DNA of 64,000 nucleotides from Pseudoduganella danionis (GTDB lineage Bacteria > Pseudomonadota > Gammaproteobacteria > Burkholderiales > Burkholderiaceae_D), in assembly GCF_009720775.1 (NCBI RefSeq), contig NZ_WNKW01000002.1, positions 372,001-436,000 on the forward strand, given 5' to 3'. The notes under the pieces were generated by a model. The model worked only from the letters and a program-made list of their open reading frames with translations. It was not told where the DNA came from and did not search any database. A program made the translations under genes and the position numbers. Of the stretch, positions 56,555-64,000 are shown piece after piece (within the stretch, counting starts at the first letter, position 1; every line of letters starts with the position of its first letter).

Positions 56555-58543
56555 ATGACCAGCACTACGACTCAACAAGGTCCACAAGAATCCCGCATCT
56601 TCCCATCGCCAGCAGCGTTCGCCGCGCAGGCCACCGTATCGGGCATGGATGCTTACAACGCCCTGTGCGCTGAAGCAGCTGCCGACTACGAAGGCTTCTG
56701 GGGCCGTCTGGCCAAGGAAAACCTGGTATGGCAGAAACCGTTCACCAAAGTGCTGAACGAAGACAATGCCCCGTTCTACAAATGGTTCGAAGACGGCCAC
56801 CTGAACGTATCCTACAACTGCCTGGACCGCAATCTGCAGAACGGCAATGCCGACAAGACCGCCATCATCTTTGAAGCGGATGACGGCAAATCGGTGCACG
56901 TGACCTACAAGGAACTGCACGAAAAAGTCTGCAAATTCGCCAACGGCCTGAAATCGCGCGGCATCAAGAAAGGTGATCGCGTCATCATCTACATGTCGAT
57001 GTCGGTTGAAGGCGTGGCTGCCATGCAGGCTTGCGCCCGTATCGGCGCGACCCACTCGGTAGTGTTCGGCGGCTTCTCCGCCAAATCGCTGCAGGAACGT
57101 ATCATCGACGCCGGCGCCGTGGCCGTGATCACCGCCGACGAACAGATGCGCGGCGGCAAACAGCTACCACTCAAAGCTATCGTCGACGAAGCGCTGGCAC
57201 TGGGCGGCTGCGACACCATCAAGGACGTGATCGTCTACAAACGCACGGGCGGCAACATCAATTTCGTCGCAGGCCGCGACCTGTGGCTGCACGATCTGGT
57301 AGACAACCAGTCGGCCGAATGCGAGCCAGAATGGGTCGATGCCGAGCATCCGCTGTTCATTCTCTACACCTCTGGTTCGACCGGCACCCCGAAAGGCGTG
57401 CAGCACTCGAGCGGCGGCTACCTGCTGTGGGCCGCGCTGACGATGAAATGGTCGTTCGACATCAAGCCTAACGATGTGTACTGGTGTACCGCCGACATCG
57501 GCTGGGTCACTGGCCACAGCTATATTGCCTACGGCCCGACGGCAGTGGGCGCCACTCAGGTGGTATTCGAAGGTATTCCAACCTTCCCGAACGCCGGCCG
57601 CTTCTGGGGCACCATCGCCAAGCACAAAGTCAGCATCTTCTACACGGCGCCTACCGCGATCCGTTCGCTGATCAAAGCTTCCGATCTGGACGCCAGCGTG
57701 CATCCGAAGAACTATGACCTGTCCAGCGTACGTCTGCTGGGCACCGTGGGTGAGCCGATCAATCCGGAAGCCTGGATGTGGTACTACACCCAGGTTGGCC
57801 GCGAAGTGTGCCCGATTGTGGACACCTTCTGGCAGACCGAAACGGGCGGTCACATGATCACCCCGCTGCCGGGCGCAACCCCGATGGTACCGGGTTCGTG
57901 CACGCTGCCGTTGCCGGGCATCATGGCCGCTATCGTGGACGAATCGGGCGCCGACGTGCCGAATGGCCAGGGTGGTATTCTGGTCGTGAAACGTCCATGG
58001 CCATCGATGATCCGTACCATCTGGAATAACCCGGACCGCTTCAAATCGAGCTACTTCCCGGAAGAGCTGGGCGGCAAGATGTATCTGGCAGGTGACGGCG
58101 CGATCCGTAACAAGGACACCGGCTACTTCACCATTACCGGTCGTATCGACGACGTGCTGAACGTTTCCGGTCACCGTATGGGCACGATGGAAATCGAATC
58201 GGCGCTGGTGGCCAATCCGCTGGTGGCGGAAGCTGCGGTGGTCGGCAAGCCGGACGAAACCACGGGCGAATCGATCTGCGCCTTCGTCGTGCTGAAGCAG
58301 GCACGTCCGACTGGCGACGATGCCAAGAAACTGGCACTGGAGCTGCGTAACTGGGTGGCGAAAGAGATCGGCCCTATCGCCAAACCGAAAGAAATCCGTT
58401 TTGGTGACAACCTGCCGAAGACCCGTTCGGGCAAGATCATGCGTCGTTTGTTGCGCGTGCTGGCCAAGGGCGAGACGATTACGCAGGACGTCTCCACGCT
58501 GGAAAATCCAGCGATTCTGGAGCAGCTGAAAGAAGCGTCCTAA
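56555..58543 (+). CDS. acs: Acetyl-CoA synthetase
   Basis: Activates acetate to acetyl-CoA through acetyl-AMP. The product is 662 residues, standard length. It shows the AMP-binding loop [39 protein letters not shown] and the C-terminal [12 protein letters not shown], where Lys627 is the residue acetylated by Pat-type enzymes in relatives. It has a good ribosome site (CAGGAGA) and a 230-bp intergenic region that should hold its promoter. Confidence 0.96.
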   Translation: MTSTTTQQGPQESRIFPSPAAFAAQATVSGMDAYNALCAEAAADYEGFWGRLAKENLVWQKPFTKVLNEDNAPFYKWFEDGHLNVSYNCLDRNLQNGNADKTAIIFEADDGKSVHVTYKELHEKVCKFANGLKSRGIKKGDRVIIYMSMSVEGVAAMQACARIGATHSVVFGGFSAKSLQERIIDAGAVAVITADEQMRGGKQLPLKAIVDEALALGGCDTIKDVIVYKRTGGNINFVAGRDLWLHDLVDNQSAECEPEWVDAEHPLFILYTSGSTGTPKGVQHSSGGYLLWAALTMKWSFDIKPNDVYWCTADIGWVTGHSYIAYGPTAVGATQVVFEGIPTFPNAGRFWGTIAKHKVSIFYTAPTAIRSLIKASDLDASVHPKNYDLSSVRLLGTVGEPINPEAWMWYYTQVGREVCPIVDTFWQTETGGHMITPLPGATPMVPGSCTLPLPGIMAAIVDESGADVPNGQGGILVVKRPWPSMIRTIWNNPDRFKSSYFPEELGGKMYLAGDGAIRNKDTGYFTITGRIDDVLNVSGHRMGTMEIESALVANPLVAEAAVVGKPDETTGESICAFVVLKQARPTGDDAKKLALELRNWVAKEIGPIAKPKEIRFGDNLPKTRSGKIMRRLLRVLAKGETITQDVSTLENPAILEQLKEAS

Positions 58544-58571
58544 GCAATAAGTTAGGCGTGGCAAATAAACT

Positions 58572-58599
58572 TTGTAGTCTTGGGAATATTTGCTATAAT
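58572..58599 (+). promoter_or_regulatory. Promoter of tRNA-Ser
   Basis: -35 TTGTAG (58572-58577), 16-bp spacer, extended -10 TGC-TATAAT (58591-58599). It starts about 25 nt before the tRNA. Confidence 0.75.
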
Positions 58600-58629
58600 T
58601 CGCGGCTTCTCCGGAAGGGGAAGCAAGCA

Positions 58630-58720
58630 GGAGAGGTGGATGAGTGGTTGAAGTCGCACGCCTGGAAAGCGTGTATAGGTTTATAGCCTATCGGGGGTTC
58701 GAATCCCCCTCTCTCCGCCA
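58630..58720 (+). tRNA. tRNA-Ser (anticodon GGA)
   Basis: 91-nt class II tRNA with acceptor GGAGAGG/CCTCTCC, anticodon loop CTGGAAA, a long variable arm (58673-58693 region), T-arm GGGGGTTCGAATCCCCC and an encoded CCA. Confidence 0.95.
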
Positions 58721-58734
58721 GGAATACAAATGTT

Positions 58735-58762
58735 AAAAAGGCCACCCTCGGGTGGCCTTTTT
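58735..58762 (+). terminator. Intrinsic terminator after tRNA-Ser
   Basis: AAAAAGGCCACCC and GGGTGGCCTTTTT around a short TC centre, ending in a T-run. Confidence 0.9.
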
Positions 58763-59069
58763 GCATTTGTTTCATGGCGGAGAGAAGCAAGGCCCCTGCG
58801 GGCCTTGCGCGGGGATTCGAAGGCATCGCCCCTGCAGGGGCGAGCCGCTCCGAATCGCCACTTTGCTGCCGCGTGGCGGCAGCGCGCCGGAGGCGCCAGC
58901 GCGTAGCGCAAATTTCTTTCTAGTATGCAAATTCCGGGAAATTCCGGAATTCAAAGAATAAGTCCTCCCGAGACGATGCAACGTCAGCTAACTATCACTG
59001 CATGGATGGGGGCGACCAATGAACTTGACCAGAATGTGCTTGTCACAGTTCGCCTCGTTTGGGCCAGCA
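58763..59069. other. Intergenic cluster of GC-rich hairpins
   Basis: About 307 bp without a gene. Tandem perfect palindromes: GCAAGGCCC/GGGCCTTGC (58787-58808), GCCCCTGCAGGGGC (58828-58841), GCTGCCGC/GCGGCAGC (58865-58883), then GCGCC-rich repeats to about 58912. The rest up to 59069 shows nothing that I can assign. It separates tRNA-Ser from the end of the type VI cargo array. Confidence 0.6.
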
Positions 59070-59456
59070 TCAACAAATCGAGCCAGCGATGCTCTTACCT
59101 GTTTTCAAGTCCAGACCGAAGTGGCAAGTGTAAGGATTCTTCTTGTCTGGTTTATAAAGGGTGCAACTTAAGTCGCCACGCGCCCGGATGCGCAAATCGG
59201 TGGATGCACCGCAGGCATCCTTTTGATCCGGACCGATGGACTCAAACAAAGTCTTGGCGATTGCGCCTTGAACGGCGAACGAGGCGCGTCGGTCTGCTTT
59301 AGTTGGCGGTGCCTTTTCAGCCAGATCGTTCGAGTAGACAAGTACGTAGCCCGAAAAAGAGCTGTAAGTGCCGTCCCATGCCTTTTGGGGCGCTGCAAAG
59401 GCGAATCCGAAAACGAACGCCCCGGCTAAAAAGCCCTTAGTGATGTGTCTCATCAT
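59070..59456 (-). CDS. Candidate periplasmic immunity protein B
   Basis: Exported protein of 128 residues: signal peptide ITKGFLAGAFVFGFAFAAP, then a mature domain with three Cys (KDACGAS, DLSCTLY, YTCHFG) and a fourth at the very end (GSIC). The start overlaps the stop of the murein-endopeptidase-like gene before it (ATGATGA), the usual coupling of a toxin and its antidote. A periplasmic location fits protection against a wall-degrading toxin. It has no visible similarity to the other candidate immunity protein at 59952. Role inferred from context. Confidence 0.6.
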   Translation of the reverse strand: MMRHITKGFLAGAFVFGFAFAAPQKAWDGTYSSFSGYVLVYSNDLAEKAPPTKADRRASFAVQGAIAKTLFESIGPDQKDACGASTDLRIRARGDLSCTLYKPDKKNPYTCHFGLDLKTGKSIAGSIC

Positions 59457-59903
59457 CGCAGTTTGAGTTGCACGTGAAAGTGGTCATCGTGTCGGGGCCA
59501 TGGCCGCACCCCTGCAATTTTCGAATCATTAAACAGAATAAGCAGCGGTACTGGGGCAAGCGCTTTAAAGAGATTGATGAGTCTTTCTGTTGCGGATCGG
59601 TCGTAATCTTTATCCTGATATACACAGGCGACATGTTTCCCGTTCTTGCGCAATGGCCGTATATCGACATCAAGACCGGTGCGATGGGATTCATGGTCAT
59701 TGACGGCAGTGCCGCCAGCGGAACTGATATCACCGACGCCGAAACGACGGGAATCCATTGTTTGCCATTCACGTTCGACTGCAAATATTAATGTCAGCAT
59801 TCTAGGGTGAACATACTGATTAACACCGGAGCCCGGGTTGCCGTAAGTGCTGGGGAATCATCACGAAGCCGCGATCATCGCGCGGCTGAATGATCATGGT
59901 CAT
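59453..59903 (-). pseudogene. Murein-endopeptidase-like toxin, copy B, frameshifted near the 5' end
   Basis: From ATG 59903 (GGAG 5 nt upstream) the frame reads MTMIIQPRDDRGFVMIPQ and then shifts near 59850, running into a TAA at 59820. The +1 frame continues TYGNPGSG...LTLIFAVEREWQ with the catalytic domain intact. SHRTGLDVDIRPLRKNG and HDDHFHVQL give the His-Asp-His metal set of LAS/MepA (M74)-like or M15-like peptidases. A shortened product from ATG 59800 (115 residues) is possible. Compared with copy A, about eight residues around the shift are also missing. It is followed directly by immunity candidate B. Confidence 0.65.
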
Positions 59904-59914
59904 GTTGACTCCAA

Positions 59915-59931
59915 TTATGCGATACGGTTGG
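59915..59931 (-). repeat. Copy of the hcp 3' end before toxin copy B
   Basis: 17 bp identical to 60836-60852, which encodes the last codons and stop of hcp (NRIA-stop). Here it stands between immunity candidate A and toxin copy B with no hcp gene attached. Confidence 0.8.
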
Positions 59932-59951
59932 TAATTCAGTTTGTTGTGATA

Positions 59952-60338
59952 TCAATCGCCAGCAACAAAGTACGACATACGCCAACCCTCAGCAGTCTTA
60001 GTAAATCCTGCTCGATAGTAGAGGCCTGCGTGGGTAGGGCATTGGATCGTGTTCGCATCAATTATGAAGGAGCAGCGTAGCCGAGTAACACGTGATAGCT
60101 CATGTAGCGTTTCTTGATCGCGCTTCCATGCTTCGATAGCCTGATCCGCATCGCTATCGCCACCAAAGCTCCATTTGAACTCGGGCACCATCAACGCCTT
60201 TAATGCTCGGTAATTTTTGGTCTTTGCAGCGACATGAACGGAGCGGATAACTGACTTAGCATCATGCGGAATAGGACGCCTTGCCACGCTTGCCTGTGCG
60301 CTGGCGCTGGCCCCCAGCACAAGAAAAACAGCGAGCAT
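59952..60338 (-). CDS. Candidate periplasmic immunity protein A
   Basis: Exported protein of 128 residues with signal peptide MLAVFLVLGASASAQA and a mature alpha+beta domain (SVIRSVHVAAKTKNYRALKALM, then ...RCSFIIDANTIQC, GLYYRAGFTKTAEGWRMSYFV). It starts 10 bp after toxin copy A with a GGGGG ribosome site. Position, size and export signal fit an antidote for that toxin. It is unrelated in sequence to candidate B. Role inferred. Confidence 0.6.
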   Translation of the reverse strand: MLAVFLVLGASASAQASVARRPIPHDAKSVIRSVHVAAKTKNYRALKALMVPEFKWSFGGDSDADQAIEAWKRDQETLHELSRVTRLRCSFIIDANTIQCPTHAGLYYRAGFTKTAEGWRMSYFVAGD

Positions 60339-60348
60339 CGGTGCCCCC

Positions 60349-60825
60349 TTATCTGACTACCTGATTGAATTGGAAGTGGAAATGGTTATCGTGTTTGAAG
60401 CGAGGCCGCACACCGGCGATCTTCGTGTCATTGAAGAAGATAAAAATCGAGCCGACAGCATGCGCCCTAAACATTTCGATCAGTTTTGCCGTTCCGTCCC
60501 GATCGTAGTTGGTCTCGGTGTAGGTCACTGGAAGATGCTTTCCGTCCTTACGCAGAGGCCTGACATCGACCTCCAGACCGCTAGTGTGTGAAGCGTGGCC
60601 GAATTTCTCGCCCTTTGAAATGCTGATATTCCCGATCCCAAATTTTTGATCATCGAAGGATTGCCATTCGCGCTAGACCGCGAAGATAAGACTCAACAAC
60701 TTGGGTGCAGTGAATTGCGCTGCGCCGTCGCCCGGTGTGCCATATACGTAATAGCCAGCATCTGCAGGAGCCTGCGGTAGCATGAAATATCCACGCGGAT
60801 CTTTGGGCTGTACGATAACTCCCAT
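60349..60825 (-). pseudogene. Murein-endopeptidase-like toxin, copy A, one in-frame amber codon
   Basis: A 158-codon frame from ATG 60825 (10 bp after the hcp stop) to TAA 60349, broken only by TAG at codon 51 (60675-60673). Copy B has Glu at that place (FAV-E-REWQ). After the TAG the domain is complete: KFGIGNIS, HASHTSGLEVDVRPLRKDG (His80, Asp87) and HDNHFHFQF (His148, His150), the metal set of a MepA/M15-like peptidoglycan peptidase. There is no signal peptide, as expected for a cargo carried by Hcp. It may be inactive, a recent mutation, a sequencing error, or readable by suppression. Confidence 0.65.
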
Positions 60826-60835
60826 GATTGCCTTG

Positions 60836-61327
60836 TTATGCGATACGGTTGGAGGCGAGATCCCAGCCGCCGGAAGTGTTGCCGCCGGCGCCGCCCAGCA
60901 CTCTCTGCTGCGTGTACTTCCAGCGCACTTTCGAGAACTTCAAGCTCACGGAGTCCTGAAGAATATCGCCTTCATGAACCGACTGATTGACCGAACCGAT
61001 CAGAACGTTTTCGAGTTCGACTTCGTAATACCTGATGCGCTCGCCCTGACCGTCGGCCCGCATGAACTCGATGCGGGCTTTGGCTAAGGTTCGACCAGAT
61101 GCACAGTTTTGCATCAGAACCGGTGACGCCAGGTCTGCTAGTTTAGTGATCGAGATGCTGCGCAAGTCGCAGCGTTCAGCCGTATGACCACCCGCTGTGG
61201 AGGACGTGGCGCTCTTGGGTTGCATCACGCCCCACTGTGCCGAAGTGCACTCAATCCAGCCTGAGTGTGCTGCATCAGTCGATTCACCCTTGATGCCTTC
61301 GATCTGCAGGTATACGTCGATCGCCAT
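60836..61327 (-). CDS. hcp: Type VI secretion tube protein Hcp
   Basis: Forms hexameric rings of the type VI inner tube, inside which small effectors travel. The product is 163 residues from ATG 61327, with GGGAGGAA upstream. The start AIDVYLQIEGIKGES, the middle ISITKLADLASP and the end DSVSLKFSKVRWKYT are typical. No other type VI structural genes are in the window, so it is an orphan hcp heading a cargo operon: toxin copy A starts 10 bp after its stop. Confidence 0.92.
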   Translation of the reverse strand: MAIDVYLQIEGIKGESTDAAHSGWIECTSAQWGVMQPKSATSSTAGGHTAERCDLRSISITKLADLASPVLMQNCASGRTLAKARIEFMRADGQGERIRYYEVELENVLIGSVNQSVHEGDILQDSVSLKFSKVRWKYTQQRVLGGAGGNTSGGWDLASNRIA

Positions 61328-61577
61328 CAGTTCCTCCCTGAGTTGGTTTGGCAAGTTCGACCCTGTCCGGACTTGCCATACTTACGCGAGTGCTCAATTG
61401 GAATACCGAAGGCGATTGTCTCGAACAAGGAGACTGCTCATCTTGAGCAGAATCACGGCACAGAACATCTTCAATGCCAAGAGTCTCTTTGGAACCTGGG
61501 AAAATTAAGCTTCCGTCATGGCCCTGTCACAGTGCGTTGTTACATTCACAGCTTTTAAACCAAGCTGGATGTACAAC

Positions 61578-63041
61578 ATGAAACGCAAAGCTTTCTTGAT
61601 GACGGCGCTGAGCATCGCAGCCGCGACCTTGATCACCGGCTGCGGCAATAGCAGCTCGTCGTCCACCCCGGCCGATACCACGCCACCAGCCCCGACGCCG
61701 ACCAACGTGATCTTCTTCCTCGGTGACGGCATGGGCATGACCACCATGACAGCAGCCCGCATCTACTCGGTCGGTGAAGATGGCGAGCTGACCATGGACA
61801 CCCTGCCGGAAACGGCCTTCGTCAAAACCTTCTCCAACGACGCGCAAGTGACCGACAGCGCACCGTCGATGGCCGCCTACATGACCGGCGTGAAGATGAA
61901 TAACGAAGTCATTTCGATGACCTCCGACACTGTCGCCAACAGCCCGATCGCCGATGCCAACGGCAACCTGCTGGGCAATAACTGCGGCAGCAGCAACGGC
62001 AAATCCGTGCCGACCTTGCTGGAACAGGCCAAGGCCAAAGGTTTGGCCACCGGCGTCGTGACCACCACCCGCGTGACCCATGCGACGCCGGCCGCAACCT
62101 ACTCGCACATCTGCCACCGCGATCTGGAAAACGATATCGCTGCGCAGGCAGTACCGGGCGGTGCTGGCTACAACAGCGCGCTGGGCACCAATGGTCTGGA
62201 CGTCCTGCTGGGCGGCGGCCGTCAATTCTTCATGACCACCAAAGACGGCGGCAAGCGCGCCGACGGGCGCGATCTGATCGCTGAAATGAAGGCCAAGAAC
62301 TACGCCTATGCCAGCAACGCGAGCGAGTTCAGCGCCATCGACGCCAGCAAGACCGACCGTCTGCTGGGCCTGTTCACCTCCAGCCACATGAGCTATGACC
62401 TCGACCGCGATCCGGCGAAGGAACCTAGCCTGGCCGAGATGACCACCAAAGCCATGGACGTGCTGGGCAAGAACAACAAAGGCTATTTCCTGATGGTAGA
62501 AGGCGGCCGTATCGACCACGCGTTGCATGAAACCACCGCCAAGAAAGCGCTGCAGGACACCGTCGCTTTTGACAACGCCATCAAGGCTGCCATCGCCAAA
62601 GCACGCGTGACCGATCCCGATCTGAAAAACACCCTGATCGTTGTCACCGCTGACCACGATCACACGCTGGTACTGAACGGCTACGCCAAGCGCACCGGCA
62701 AGACCACTGCCAGCGAAGCGGGCGTGCTGGGTGTAGTGAAGGATTACGTGACCGGTGCCGTCACCAAAGATAACGATGGTGCACCGTACTCGATCATCGG
62801 CTTCGGCAACGGCGAGAACCGTACCCAGAGCAGCCGCTCCGCCATGGCCAGCCTCGATAACAGCGTCACCAGCGCCAATACCTACCATCAGGAAGCCGTG
62901 GTGCGCGTCTCGGCGGGCAACGAGACCCACGGCGGCACCGACGTGTTCCTCGGCGCGATCGGCAAAGGCGCCGACACCTTCAACGGCACCATCGACAACA
63001 CCAAGGTCAACGCTCTGGTGAAAGCGGCCGCCGGCCTCTGA
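61578..63041 (+). CDS. Alkaline phosphatase (PhoA family), lipoprotein
   Basis: Periplasmic or surface-anchored zinc phosphomonoesterase. The product is 487 residues from ATG 61578; the in-frame stretch upstream to 61518 has no ribosome site. The N-terminus ends with the lipobox LITGC (Cys21 or so), then a Ser/Pro/Thr linker. Core: VIFFLGDGMG, catalytic Ser in TDSAPSMAAYMTG, EGGRIDHALH, TADHDHT and GNETHGGTDV, all metal ligands of the family. It is followed after 25 bp by a second family member, suggesting a phosphate-starvation operon; no pho box was identified. Confidence 0.92.
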   Translation: MKRKAFLMTALSIAAATLITGCGNSSSSSTPADTTPPAPTPTNVIFFLGDGMGMTTMTAARIYSVGEDGELTMDTLPETAFVKTFSNDAQVTDSAPSMAAYMTGVKMNNEVISMTSDTVANSPIADANGNLLGNNCGSSNGKSVPTLLEQAKAKGLATGVVTTTRVTHATPAATYSHICHRDLENDIAAQAVPGGAGYNSALGTNGLDVLLGGGRQFFMTTKDGGKRADGRDLIAEMKAKNYAYASNASEFSAIDASKTDRLLGLFTSSHMSYDLDRDPAKEPSLAEMTTKAMDVLGKNNKGYFLMVEGGRIDHALHETTAKKALQDTVAFDNAIKAAIAKARVTDPDLKNTLIVVTADHDHTLVLNGYAKRTGKTTASEAGVLGVVKDYVTGAVTKDNDGAPYSIIGFGNGENRTQSSRSAMASLDNSVTSANTYHQEAVVRVSAGNETHGGTDVFLGAIGKGADTFNGTIDNTKVNALVKAAAGL

Positions 63042-63066
63042 TCAAATCTATAGACTGGAACAGAAC

Positions 63067-64000
63067 ATGAAGCACACTATCATTGCAGCCGCTCTGGCAC
63101 TGGGCTTTGCCAGTGCCGCCAACGCAGCGGGCGAAGCCAAGAACATCATCTTCTTCCTCGGCGACGGCATGGGCCCGTCCACCATTACTGCTTCGCGCAT
63201 TTTCAAGTATGGCGAAGACGGTAGCCTGACCATGGATAAGCTGGAGCGCACCGCGCGCGTCAAGACCTATTCCTACGACGCCCAGACCACCGACTCGGCA
63301 CCATCGATGGCCGCCTACATGACGGGCGTGAAGATGGCCAACGAAGTCATTTCGATGACCTCGGAAACGGTGGCTACGTCTCCCAGCAAGGATGCCAACG
63401 GCAATCTGACCGTCGATAACTGCGCCAGCACCAACGGCAAATCGGTACCGACCATACTGGAACTGGCGAAGGCCAAGGGCAAGGCTGTCGGTTCGATCAC
63501 CACCACTGAACTGACCCACGCCACGCCTGCGGCTACCTTCTCGCACATCTGCAATCGCAACGCCCAATACGCGATTGCTGCGCAGGCCGTGCCAGGCGGC
63601 GCCGGCTATAACAGCGCGCTCGGTGACGGCGTCGACGTTCTGATGGGCGGCGGCCGCAACCACTTTACGCCTTACGACGCTGCGACCAACAAGACTGGTC
63701 GCGCTGATGGCCGCAACCTGCTGACTGAACTGGCAGCCAAAGGTTACACCGTGGCCGCGACCAAAGCTGAAATGAACGCCGCCGCCAATGGCAAGAAGTT
63801 CATTGGTCTGTACAGCAGCCGCAGCCACCTCGAATATGAACTGGACCGCACTGCCACGCCACCGGTGGGCGAGGGCGCCAACCAGCCTAGCCTGGCCGAG
63901 ATGACTGTCAAGGCCATGGACCTGCTGTCGCAGAATAGCAATGGCTACTTCCTGATGGTGGAAGGCGGCCGTATCGACCATGCACTGCATGGCACCAATG
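63067..64000 (+). CDS. Alkaline phosphatase (PhoA family), partial
   Basis: Second PhoA-like enzyme, open to the window edge (311 codons present). It has a cleavable signal peptide (KHTIIAAALALGFASAANA) in place of the lipobox of its neighbour, so it should be soluble in the periplasm. Core marks are IIFFLGDGMGPS, TDSAPSMAAYMTG and EGGRIDHALHGTN. It is clearly paralogous to the gene before it. GGAA lies 6 nt upstream of the start. Confidence 0.92.
   Translation, partial: MKHTIIAAALALGFASAANAAGEAKNIIFFLGDGMGPSTITASRIFKYGEDGSLTMDKLERTARVKTYSYDAQTTDSAPSMAAYMTGVKMANEVISMTSETVATSPSKDANGNLTVDNCASTNGKSVPTILELAKAKGKAVGSITTTELTHATPAATFSHICNRNAQYAIAAQAVPGGAGYNSALGDGVDVLMGGGRNHFTPYDAATNKTGRADGRNLLTELAAKGYTVAATKAEMNAAANGKKFIGLYSSRSHLEYELDRTATPPVGEGANQPSLAEMTVKAMDLLSQNSNGYFLMVEGGRIDHALHGTN

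Overview
The window is a GC-rich chromosomal segment from a betaproteobacterium. The best guess is the Oxalobacteraceae (Massilia/Duganella/Janthinobacterium group). The reasons are the gene order (yhdP-nitrilase-tldD; rimP-nusA-infB-rbfA-truB-typA; scpB-rluB), two long TonB-dependent receptors with an ITGSSIKRI-type plug start, and the protein sequences. This placement is by recognition, not by computation.

Region by region. 1-10.3 kb: the 5' part of glnE (minus), divergent from yhdP, a nitrilase-family amidase and tldD, then aroG preceded by an aromatic-rich leader peptide and an attenuator. 10.3-16.5 kb: two tandem paralogous TonB-dependent receptors (minus). 17-22.7 kb: a translationally coupled peptide-type ABC importer (binding protein, two permeases, fused double ATPase). 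22.7-28.2 kb: a DedA-rhodanese fusion, glk with candidate operators, scpB overlapping an rluB with long low-complexity tails. 28.3-36.9 kb: the translation operon rimP-nusA-infB-rbfA-truB, with a promoter and a leader terminator in front, then typA. 37-45.8 kb: a secreted GH43 enzyme (minus), dusA, a chemotaxis receptor, two tandem secreted TonB-C domain proteins, small envelope proteins and a DUF4214/RTX-like exoprotein (minus).

45,981-53,178 is an integrated mobile element inserted in the 3' end of tRNA-His, bounded by a 49-bp direct repeat with one mismatch. It carries a tyrosine integrase, two small DNA-binding-like proteins, a 34-residue membrane peptide overlapping a MobV-type relaxase, a C4-like antisense RNA region, two unknown helical proteins, and a serine resolvase whose upstream half-sites have the geometry of a Tn3-type res site. 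It looks like an integrative mobilizable element. GGTTACA repeats in pairs 11 bp apart lie inside both ends and are candidate integrase arm sites.

53.1-58.7 kb returns to housekeeping: tRNA-His, murI, fumA-type fumarase and a YqhA-family protein (all minus), acs (plus), and tRNA-Ser(GGA). 59.0-61.3 kb (minus) reads as a type VI secretion cargo array: hcp, then two copies of a murein-endopeptidase-like toxin, each followed by a different periplasmic candidate immunity gene. The first toxin copy has one in-frame amber codon and the second has one frameshift. A 17-bp copy of the end of hcp stands before the second toxin, suggesting that the array grew by displacement at the hcp 3' end. The window closes with two tandem PhoA-family alkaline phosphatases, the second cut by the window edge.
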